From positions 1-37,188 of the IMG/VR virus record IMGVR_UViG_3300021956_000004: 37,188 nucleotides of DNA; one strand, given 5' to 3'. Position numbers and translations under genes: made by a program. The notes below the pieces were generated by a model. The model saw only the letters and a list, made by a program, of their open reading frames with translations, made no database searches and was not told the origin of the DNA. The stretch is from a virus. Below are positions 24,780 to 30,430 of this stretch, piece after piece (position 1 is the first letter of the stretch; the number at the start of each line of letters is the position of its first letter).

Positions 24780-26303
24780 TTAAGCCCCCATCCAAGAAGT
24801 ATGCATTGCACTGCCTTGTGCATTAATGCGACGAGTAGGTTCAGTGTACTCTCTGTGCGCTACAGGAAAAGCAAAAGTGACAGCAATAGCGTCGGCAGCA
24901 TCTGGTGAAGCTAACCCCCGTGCTTTCATATCTTTTTTGCTTTCCAAGAAGATTGTTCCGCGTGAATCAGGCTTCATCATAGGCGAAATCAGATCAGTTT
25001 TCAAGAACCTATCGTTTGGAATACTAGCAAATTTCAACCATTCCCGCATTTCACCCCACATCTGCGCGCGCATATTGCCGTACATGATCGGATTCTTGGC
25101 CTTATTACCAAAGTTTACGCCTTTTATTTTGTAGCGTTGCTCCTTGAGCCGGTCTACGATGCCGGCGCCTAAGCCACCCTCGTCGATCACGACCAGTGTA
25201 GGCTTAAATTCATCAATCGCCTCGATCACATGCCCGACCACCGTCATAGTGTCGTCGCCTCGGTGGCGCATGATCTTCACTATATCGCGCCCTTGCCGCA
25301 CCGCGATCACCGTAGCGTCTGCGCCGAAGCGTGCAGGGTCCACGCCGATCACTATTGGCGCTGACTGATCCTTATATTTGGCTCGTTTCATGGCGTCGTC
25401 CACAATATCTGCGCCAATGAACTGATCATCGCCCGCGTTGGGGAACATGCCGTACACCTCGACGTGCGCTTGCGCTGAGTCTGGCCCATATTCGCCAATG
25501 ATTCGTTCGTAAACCGCCTTGTCCGTTCCTTCGACCGTGCGCGCGTCCACCACTTTGGTTTTCCAAAACTCGCGTTTGGAATTAAAGGCTTCGTAAAAGT
25601 ACCCAGTATTGCGGCGCGGGTTAGAGAAGGCCAGCCAAAAACGGTTTGGCGTGTTTTCAGTAAAAAATCCACCCGTCACCGCCCAGATTGAGTCGTCAAT
25701 ACCACTGGCTTCGTCGAATACCACCAGCACACCATCAAAGTTGTGCACACCCGCGTATGCGTCGGGATTCTCCGCTGACCAGAGCCGCCCCTCGACGCCC
25801 CAGTATCTTGTGCCCTTTTTCAAATCCCGTTCGACCAGCTCGGTCAGCCATTTGGCCGGCATGACGCGGGTTGCCGAGACTTCAAACCAATGGCTGTTAA
25901 GTGACATCGCCAGCCATTTAGTAATTTCAGCCCAAGTGATTGATCGCAGTTGGCTTTCCGAGTTAGCCGAGATGATGGTCGTCGAGCCAATTCGCGTGGA
26001 CACCATCCAAATTGTGATCCAACTCACTAACGCCGATTTGCCAATACCACGGCCGGACGAGATAGCTTCTTGCAATACATCGTAGTCCAGTTTGCCTTGG
26101 TTGGTCTTAATGTGTTCGGCCAAGTCGAGCAACACCTCGCGCTGCCATTTGCGTGGGCCGTCAAAGTTTTCCAATGGCGTACCCTTGACGCCCCACGGAA
26201 ATGACAGCATCACAAACGCCAGCGGGTTGTCCTTGATCTGCGGCGACCACAGCCGCGCCATCAGTTCTTGTTCGTCTTCAGCGCTGTAGATGGTGCTCTG
26301 CAT
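24780..26303 (-). CDS. Terminase large subunit
   Basis: The 507-residue protein has both terminase activities. The packaging ATPase shows Walker A SGRGIGKS (83-90) and Walker B VLVVFDEA with Asp197-Glu198. The RNase H-like nuclease shows GVDPARFGAD with Asp322, VVIDEGG with Asp374 and SPDAADAIA (Asp468/Asp471). It drives DNA into the prohead through the portal and cuts concatemers. The start overlaps the small subunit by 26 nt. Packaging strategy (headful or cos) cannot be told from motifs alone. Confidence 0.94.
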   Translation of the reverse strand: MQSTIYSAEDEQELMARLWSPQIKDNPLAFVMLSFPWGVKGTPLENFDGPRKWQREVLLDLAEHIKTNQGKLDYDVLQEAISSGRGIGKSALVSWITIWMVSTRIGSTTIISANSESQLRSITWAEITKWLAMSLNSHWFEVSATRVMPAKWLTELVERDLKKGTRYWGVEGRLWSAENPDAYAGVHNFDGVLVVFDEASGIDDSIWAVTGGFFTENTPNRFWLAFSNPRRNTGYFYEAFNSKREFWKTKVVDARTVEGTDKAVYERIIGEYGPDSAQAHVEVYGMFPNAGDDQFIGADIVDDAMKRAKYKDQSAPIVIGVDPARFGADATVIAVRQGRDIVKIMRHRGDDTMTVVGHVIEAIDEFKPTLVVIDEGGLGAGIVDRLKEQRYKIKGVNFGNKAKNPIMYGNMRAQMWGEMREWLKFASIPNDRFLKTDLISPMMKPDSRGTIFLESKKDMKARGLASPDAADAIAVTFAFPVAHREYTEPTRRINAQGSAMHTSWMGA

Positions 26304-26721
26304 TTAGCTTCTTTAGTGTGGGGCTTGGCTCATGTGCGATGACATCAATAACCCGCGACTCGGCGTCGCGCAGCGCTTGCGTGATCGAGATGCGCTGGTC
26401 CACGTCGATGCTGATGGATTGCTTGGCCACCCAACCGTGGACATTTTGCAAAATAGCCAATGCGGCTTTAGCGTCGCCTTCACTTGCTGCTTTATGTAAG
26501 CACATGGACATGTCGCGTTCGCCATCTGCGCGGCCTTTCATTTCGGCCATCTCGGCAACGGGGTCAAGTTGGCAAAGTTGACGATATTCGGTTGGCAGCA
26601 ATCCAGCCGCTAACGCTAAGGCGTCGCCTTTCAGTCCGAGTTTGGCCGCGTCATATATGCGTTGTAGGCGACTCTCGGTCGCTTCAATCTTACGCGCGGT
26701 AAATGGCAGGCTTTGAAACAT
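26278..26721 (-). CDS. Terminase small subunit (putative)
   Basis: A 147-residue helical protein immediately before the large terminase. Residues about 20-60 (YDAAKLGLKGDALALAAGLLPTEYRQLCQ) have the look of the helix-turn-helix DNA-binding part of small terminases, and the rest forms a helical oligomer-type region. It is the first gene of the leftward late operon. Confidence 0.78.
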   Translation of the reverse strand: MFQSLPFTARKIEATESRLQRIYDAAKLGLKGDALALAAGLLPTEYRQLCQLDPVAEMAEMKGRADGERDMSMCLHKAASEGDAKAALAILQNVHGWVAKQSISIDVDQRISITQALRDAESRVIDVIAHEPSPTLKKLNAEHHLQR

Positions 26722-26774
26722 ATGCCGAATATACCAAAAAAATTTAAAAAAATAGAGCCGGTTGGTTTTGAACT

Positions 26775-26801
26775 TTTATATAAAAAAATTTTGTTTGTGA
26801 A
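26775..26801 (-). promoter_or_regulatory. Possible late leftward promoter
   Basis: On the minus strand TTCACA (26796-26801) and TATAAA (26775-26780) are 15 nt apart in an AT-rich tract, about 50 nt before the terminase small-subunit start. The spacing is short of the ideal 17, so this is tentative. Confidence 0.35.
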
Positions 26802-26962
26802 CCCTCCGAAGCTGGGGGCCCATTGCGCGGGCCCTACCCCACCCCCTCAACCCGATGGATCAGGCCAGATCGGCCATGTGGCCACGTGGGCGCGCGGCCG
26901 TCGGCCGGCCAGCTGGCGCCAGGCAGGCGCGCGGCCACCGGCAGGCAGGCAGGCGCCGGCCG

Positions 26963-27369
26963 TGTGGACAATGTGGACAATGTGGACCATGCGGCGCGAG
27001 TCGCTGGCCGCTTTAAATAACTACTGGGTTTTTATCCATGTAATACTTTCGTGGTGGGTCATGGCGAGCCCAATAGGCATGCGGGTTCCCAAGGGTAGGG
27101 CTGGAGAGCCCCTATCCATGCGGGTTCCCACGTGGACAATTTGGCATTGTCCACAAAATTCGTCAAAATATTACATGGCGGCTTGTAGCATGGTCGCCAA
27201 ATAACTGTGTAATCCTATAGTTCTATATATTTATTAGGCTTATTAAGTACTAATCTAACCATTGTCCACATTGTCCACATAGCCCCGAAACCCGCGCCGT
27301 TGTTGACTATTCGTGTGGACAATTTGGCGTCGAAACCATAGTCCACACATAGTCCACGCATTGTCCACA
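26963..27369. repeat. Array of eleven DnaA-box-like nonamers (TTGTCCACA)
   Basis: Exact TTGTCCACA occurs at 27147-27155, 27262-27270, 27271-27279 and 27361-27369, and its complement TGTGGACAA at 26963-26971, 26972-26980 and 27314-27322. Near copies are at 26981-26989, 27131-27139, 27339-27347 and 27350-27358. Two groups are tandem with a 9-bp period, and 27132-27154 is a perfect inverted pair of 9-bp arms with a 5-bp spacer. TTGTCCACA is one base from the E. coli DnaA box TTATCCACA and equals the preferred box in high-GC actinobacteria. The array may be an origin (DnaA or phage initiator) or a set of operators. Confidence 0.75.
27078..27130 (+). repeat. 14-bp direct repeat pair flanking a small hairpin
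   Basis: CATGCGGGTTCCCA occurs at 27078-27091 and 27117-27130. Between them GGGCT-GGAG-AGCCC (27098-27111) can form a hairpin. The second copy runs straight into the inverted pair of nonamers. Purpose unknown; it may be part of an origin or a regulatory RNA. Confidence 0.6.
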
Positions 27370-27397
27370 CATAGGGAAACTACCTAGAAAATAATTG

Positions 27398-27425
27398 TTG
27401 ACAATGTAAGGAAAGGCCTTACAAT
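27398..27425 (+). promoter_or_regulatory. Sigma70-like rightward promoter with embedded operator dyad
   Basis: TTGACA (27398-27403) and TACAAT (27420-27425) are 16 bp apart, near consensus. The spacer contains a perfect dyad, TGTAAGG-AAAGG-CCTTACA (27405-27423), overlapping the -10. ATTGT-TG-ACAAT (27394-27405) overlaps the -35. Such placement is typical for operators that block polymerase. The first start codon is at 27478, giving a leader of about 45 nt. Confidence 0.72.
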
Positions 27426-27477
27426 ATATATACCGACGCAAGATCGCGCCGGCAACAAACTACAGTAAAGGCACACA

Positions 27478-27711
27478 ATGAAATTCACACATAAAGAACT
27501 CGCGCAAATTGAAACCACGGTCGCCAAATTCGACACGATCGCTAGAACACTGGCCGACTATGATTCGACCGTCGTCGCCGACGTGCGCGCGCTGGGTTAC
27601 ATCATTCAAGAGTTACGCACGACGGCCGGCCTTATGGCCGACGATGATCGCCAGGTGCAACAAGCCGGCATCGGCCGCGTGTTTAGCTTATTCGCTAACC
27701 TCCCACAGTAA
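27478..27711 (+). CDS. First gene of GC-rich early block, unknown
   Basis: A 77-residue helical protein (VAKFDTIARTLADYDSTVVADVRALGYIIQELRTTAGLM). No recognised motif. AAAGG about 8 nt upstream is its ribosome site. As the first gene after the strongest promoter it is probably made very early. It is a candidate for host takeover, by position only. Confidence 0.7.
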   Translation: MKFTHKELAQIETTVAKFDTIARTLADYDSTVVADVRALGYIIQELRTTAGLMADDDRQVQQAGIGRVFSLFANLPQ

Positions 27712-27720
27712 ACCCAAGCC

Positions 27721-27741
27721 GGCCAGGCGCGACGCCTGGCC
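27721..27741 (+). repeat. Intergenic hairpin-leader cassette, copy 1
   Basis: A perfect 9-bp stem, GGCCAGGCG / CGCCTGGCC, with a CGA loop lies 9 nt after a stop codon. It is followed by the leader CTAAACGAAAGTAAAAA (27750-27766) and an ATG. The same hairpin recurs at 27951-27971. With no T run it is more likely an mRNA processing or stability element than a terminator. Confidence 0.75.
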
Positions 27742-27766
27742 ACAATCAACTAAACGAAAGTAAAAA

Positions 27767-27940
27767 ATGTACTCTTCAATATACAAAGCGCGTAAGGAAA
27801 CCGGTTATAAATTCGAGTTACTGATTCACAGTTTGCCCAGTATTGCCGGCGACTCAGTAACGGCAAAATACTATTACCAAACTAAAAACGAAGCGATTAA
27901 AGCCGCCGCAATACTCGGCGCGAAGGCTTGGAACTATTAA
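27767..27940 (+). CDS. 57-residue early protein, unknown
   Basis: An ATG after the repeated leader opens 57 codons. The product is Lys/Tyr/Ala-rich and reads like a small alpha/beta domain (YKFELLIHSL ... TAKYYYQTKNEAIKAAAILGAKAW). It is flanked by hairpin cassettes on both sides. No homologue recognised. Confidence 0.72.
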   Translation: MYSSIYKARKETGYKFELLIHSLPSIAGDSVTAKYYYQTKNEAIKAAAILGAKAWNY

Positions 27941-27950
27941 AACCTAAACC

Positions 27951-27971
27951 GGCCAGGCGCGACGCCTGGCC
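27951..27971 (+). repeat. Intergenic hairpin-leader cassette, copy 2
   Basis: Identical 21-bp hairpin to that at 27721-27741, followed by ACAAATACAGTCAACTAAC and the leader CTAAACGAAAGTAAAAA (27991-28007) before the ATG at 28008. The shared leader and hairpin suggest duplication of a regulatory cassette. Confidence 0.75.
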
Positions 27972-28007
27972 ACAAATACAGTCAACTAACCTAAACGAAA
28001 GTAAAAA

Positions 28008-28667
28008 ATGCAAGTACATCTCACACTAAAAAGCGCAAACGTCAAAACCGGTCCGATACCCGTATCCACCACGGCGCGCGAGTCGTGCCCTTCAAATTGC
28101 GCCGTGCGCGACGCATGCTATGCGGCCAGCGGGCCGCTCGCGCTCCACTGGGCCGCCGTATCAAACGGCACGCGTGGGGCCGACTGGGCCACGTTTACAA
28201 AATCAATCGCACAATTACCCGACGGCCAGCTTTGGAGACATAACCAGGCAGGCGACCTACCGCAAGCCGGCGGCACAATCGACGCCGCGAAGCTGGGCCA
28301 GCTGGTCGCCGCGAATACTGGCCGCCGTGGCTTCACCTATACGCACCACCGTGACGCCGCGTCGATCGACTGGGTACGTCATGCGAACGCGTGGGGGTTT
28401 ACGGTAAACCTAAGCGCAAACGACCTACACGACGCCGACAAGCTGGCCGACTATGCGGCCGGTCCGGTCGTCGTCGTGTTGCCCAGCACGCAAACGAAGA
28501 ACACACGCACGCCGGCCGGCCGCGCCGTCGTCGTGTGCCCAGCTACACAACGCGACGACGTGTCGTGTGCGACGTGTCAACTATGCGCGCGCCAGCGCTC
28601 CACAATTGTCGGCTTTCCGGCTCACGGCACGCGCCGCCGTGTGATTGATATCAAGCTGGCCGCGTAA
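28008..28667 (+). CDS. Conserved phage/plasmid Cys-rich protein of unknown function
   Basis: The 219-residue protein belongs to a family I know from phages and plasmids: MxVHLTLKSANVKTGPIPVSTT, then CPSNCAVRDACYAASGPLALHW, a centre with GQLWRHNQAGDLP and GRRGFTYTHHRD, and an end CPATQRDDVSCATCQLCARQ plus VGFPAHGT. The Cys sets (Cys27, 31, 38 and four near the end) suggest a zinc or iron-sulphur site. No activity is established to my knowledge. It is the largest gene of this block and the most conserved-looking. Confidence 0.8.
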   Translation: MQVHLTLKSANVKTGPIPVSTTARESCPSNCAVRDACYAASGPLALHWAAVSNGTRGADWATFTKSIAQLPDGQLWRHNQAGDLPQAGGTIDAAKLGQLVAANTGRRGFTYTHHRDAASIDWVRHANAWGFTVNLSANDLHDADKLADYAAGPVVVVLPSTQTKNTRTPAGRAVVVCPATQRDDVSCATCQLCARQRSTIVGFPAHGTRRRVIDIKLAA

Positions 28668-28729
28668 GCGCTCGACTGTATGCGGCCGCCGCTGGCCGTA
28701 TACGGGCGCGCACTATCGCACGCTATAAC

Positions 28730-28748
28730 CTAAACGAAAGTAAATATG
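28730..28748 (+). repeat. Third copy of CTAAACGAAAGTAAA leader
   Basis: CTAAACGAAAGTAAATATG precedes the gene at 28746 and repeats the leaders at 27750 and 27991, here without the 21-bp hairpin. The GAAAG is only a weak match to a ribosome site, so the conservation suggests another role as well. The 78-bp gap 28668-28745 is otherwise GC-rich with no gene. Confidence 0.7.
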
Positions 28749-28979
28749 CAAAAAGTAATGAGAGCCAAATATGCCGGCCGCTGTAGTCGGACCGGCGCGC
28801 CGATACGGCCAGGCGACGAAATAGTTTATGACACGGCCACGCGTACCGCATGGATCACGTGTGAAGATGACGACCTAAACACAATCACGCTAAACGACCA
28901 GGGGCGCTACCGTACGTTTACACGTAACGCGCGCGGCCGCTGTATCGACGCGCCGTGTTGCGGCTGCTGCACTATTTAA
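28746..28979 (+). CDS. Small Cys-containing early protein
   Basis: A 77-residue protein. The start (KYAGRCSRTGAPIRPGDEIVYD) resembles small zinc-binding modules seen in phages, although only one Cys is in the usual place. It ends with a CCGCC cluster. Possibly a metal-binding protein; function unknown. Confidence 0.68.
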   Translation: MQKVMRAKYAGRCSRTGAPIRPGDEIVYDTATRTAWITCEDDDLNTITLNDQGRYRTFTRNARGRCIDAPCCGCCTI

Positions 28980-28988
28980 GGGGGAATT

Positions 28989-29183
28989 ATGTTTAGCACG
29001 TATTTAAGATTAAACCTGCCCGTATGGGCCAGCAGCCGCGACGTCATACGCGCGACTTACGGCCGGCTGCAGCCAGGGGCCCGAGCTCGCGCGCATCGGG
29101 CGCCGCGCCAGGCCATATTGCGCGACATGCTGGCCCAACACGCGGCCGCGCAGGACCTACACGCGAGGGTTACACATGTATAA
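28989..29183 (+). CDS. Small basic early protein, unknown
   Basis: A 64-residue Arg/Ala-rich protein with a strong AAGGGGG ribosome site just upstream. The LPVWASSRDVIRATYGRL start is J-domain-like in flavour but far too short to be called one. It overlaps the next gene by 8 nt. Confidence 0.62.
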   Translation: MFSTYLRLNLPVWASSRDVIRATYGRLQPGARARAHRAPRQAILRDMLAQHAAAQDLHARVTHV

Positions 29184-29379
29184 ATTAAATCAACGCGTTA
29201 TCACGCACAAATACGGGCCGGGGACAATTATTGTTTTTGAGCGCGTTACGTTTAACGCTGTGCAATCGGTTGACGAATACCAGGCGGGCGACCGGATAGG
29301 CGTGCAATTAGACACGCCTGAAAATTGGATGCTGCACTCGCGCGGCCTGCCGTATTTTGTGCCGGGAGATATAGCATGA
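29176..29379 (+). CDS. Small beta-rich protein with KOW/CarD-like start
   Basis: A 67-residue protein. LNQRVITHKYGPGTIIVFE resembles the beginning of KOW or CarD-type domains that touch RNA polymerase or RNA, and GDRIGVQLDTPENW fits a following strand pair. The similarity is weak and short. It is coupled by 4 nt to the next gene. Confidence 0.62.
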   Translation: MYKLNQRVITHKYGPGTIIVFERVTFNAVQSVDEYQAGDRIGVQLDTPENWMLHSRGLPYFVPGDIA

Positions 29380-29531
29380 CCTACTACACGACGAAAGCCG
29401 CCGCGCAGGCGCTGGCCGATACGCTGGCCATGCAGGACGCCGACGCCTGGCGGTACGAGGTCCAAGCTGGGCCGCGTGGCTTTTATGTGGCGGTATTTGA
29501 TTTTGACAATTATTTTTTAGGGAACCTATGA
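29376..29531 (+). CDS. 51-residue early protein, unknown
   Basis: ATG 29376 overlaps the upstream stop by 4 nt and is preferred over the longer frame from 29325, which would lie within the upstream gene. The product is alpha then beta (AAAQALADTLAMQDADAWRY, GFYVAVFDFDNYFLG). No family recognised. Confidence 0.62.
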   Translation: MTYYTTKAAAQALADTLAMQDADAWRYEVQAGPRGFYVAVFDFDNYFLGNL

Positions 29532-29605
29532 GACACATCACAATTTTTATTTATTTGGCCGCGCTGGCCGTGCTAGCGCTTGATTTATTTATTTGGAGAA
29601 TCTAA
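29528..29605 (+). CDS. 25-residue membrane peptide
   Basis: ATG 29528 is coupled by a 4-nt overlap to the preceding stop. The 25 codons encode almost only a membrane helix (IFIYLAALAVLALDLFIW) with Arg at both ends. The GGAGAA for the next gene lies inside its end. Coupling and composition suggest it is real; it may act on a host membrane target. Confidence 0.5.
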   Translation: MRHITIFIYLAALAVLALDLFIWRI

Positions 29606-29607
29606 CC

Positions 29608-29898
29608 ATGCAAACGATAACAATAGGGAAAACACGATATACGACTAACCGCACGGATATATTCGCGCACCACGCAAAATGCACCGGTAAGCATAAGCGC
29701 GTTAAATCTAAGGGACCGGAGCGCCGGTTTTATCCGGTTTACTTTGACGACATGAGCACGGCCGACTATGTGGCCAAATACGAAAGCCTAAACCATGTAA
29801 AACACTTGCTGCCGGTAGCTTGGGACCAGCTGCGCGCGCTGCCGTGCCTGGCGCCGGTAGGCGAAGACAGCTACAGCGAGGCGGCCGATAATGAATAA
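29608..29898 (+). CDS. 96-residue early protein, unknown
   Basis: ATG 29608 follows GGAGAA (29594-29599) at good spacing; a TTG at 29593 in the same frame lies before that site and is rejected. The product is basic in its first half (KHKRVKSKGPERRFYPVYFDD) and acidic at the end. No motif recognised. It overlaps the next gene by 8 nt. Confidence 0.65.
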   Translation: MQTITIGKTRYTTNRTDIFAHHAKCTGKHKRVKSKGPERRFYPVYFDDMSTADYVAKYESLNHVKHLLPVAWDQLRALPCLAPVGEDSYSEAADNE

Positions 29899-30118
29899 TA
29901 TACCTAAAATTTTGCAGGATGCATTAAGGCCCTTCGCGCCGCCTGCCCTTAGTACTAGCAGCGAGCGCGTGACGGCTGCGCTGGTCCTAGCGCTTACGGC
30001 GCCGGATGCGAAAGCCGCGCAGCAGTGCGCCGACATGGCCGAAGAATTCGCGCAGGGTTTAACTGATGACCAGGTCGAGCAGTGTAAGGCCGACGCCATG
30101 CGGAGGGCCGGTTTATGA
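29891..30118 (+). CDS. Small Ala-rich helical early protein
   Basis: A 75-residue, Ala-rich, acidic helical protein with ADMAEEFAQGLTDDQVEQCKADAMRRAG at the end. No known family. It is coupled by 4 nt to the next gene. Confidence 0.65.
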   Translation: MNNIPKILQDALRPFAPPALSTSSERVTAALVLALTAPDAKAAQQCADMAEEFAQGLTDDQVEQCKADAMRRAGL

Positions 30119-30336
30119 CACTAATTGATTTTTGCGGCCTGCCACGCACCATGCACGAATGCGAAGCGGAGGGGTACACACGCGACCAGGTATACGCGGC
30201 GGTTAAGCGCGGCGAGCTGGTAAACCAAAACCGGCGCGACGCCTGGGGCCGGATACGGCGCGGCGCTGGCCTGTTTACTGTGGCCGACACTAAGCCGGCA
30301 TATGACGCCGGCGCGCTGGTGGAGGTGTGGCGATGA
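30115..30336 (+). CDS. Small protein with helix-turn-helix-like segment
   Basis: A 73-residue protein. MHECEAEGYTRDQVYAAVKRGELVNQN looks like a winged-helix recognition unit of the kind found in small phage DNA-binding proteins, followed by RRDAWGRIRRGAGLFTVA where the wing would be. It could be a regulator of this block. This is a pattern judgement, not a match. Confidence 0.62.
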   Translation: MTLIDFCGLPRTMHECEAEGYTRDQVYAAVKRGELVNQNRRDAWGRIRRGAGLFTVADTKPAYDAGALVEVWR

Positions 30337-30386
30337 TTCTCGCTGTACTGATTGCCGCTATACTGGCGGTGCTGCTAAACATTTAG
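30333..30386 (+). CDS. Possible 17-residue hydrophobic peptide
   Basis: ATG 30333 is coupled to the preceding stop by 4 nt and GGAGGTG lies upstream at 30321. The 17 codons are entirely hydrophobic (Ile, Leu, Ala, Val) with a final Asn-Ile. It is the last frame before a strong terminator. Real translation is uncertain for so short a frame. Confidence 0.4.
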   Translation: MILAVLIAAILAVLLNI

Positions 30387-30403
30387 CAGTTGCCTAAAAC
30401 TTT

Positions 30404-30430
30404 AAAGCCCCTGCAAAGGGGCTTTTTTTT
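30404..30430 (+). terminator. Rho-independent terminator of the rightward early block
   Basis: AAAGCCCC (30404-30411), a 6-nt loop and GGGGCTTT (30418-30425) form an 8-bp stem followed by eight T in total (30423-30430). The T run overlaps the stop codon of the convergent primase-helicase gene. On the minus strand the tail is only TTTAAA, so it acts mainly rightward. Confidence 0.88.

Larger units (their letters stand above)
26722..27477. other. Main divergent intergenic region, candidate origin
   Basis: These 756 bases separate the late leftward block from the rightward early block and hold no convincing gene; a 163-codon frame at 26713-27204 is low-complexity and has no ribosome site. Going right: an AT-rich stretch next to the terminase gene (26730-26800), a GC-rich stretch with CAGG runs (26870-26965), tandem nonamers, a pair of 14-bp repeats, more nonamers and finally the rightward promoter. 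A mixed AT-rich/GC-rich, repeat-filled layout is usual for phage replication origins. Confidence 0.6.

Noticed and set aside
26713-27204. 163-codon frame on the plus strand through the intergenic region
   Set aside because: Low-complexity translation caused by CAGG and GGCC runs, no ribosome site, and it spans the DnaA-box-like repeats; judged non-coding.
26961-27369. CRISPR array
   Set aside because: The 9-bp repeats are too short, occur in both orientations and are irregularly spaced; they fit DnaA boxes or operators.
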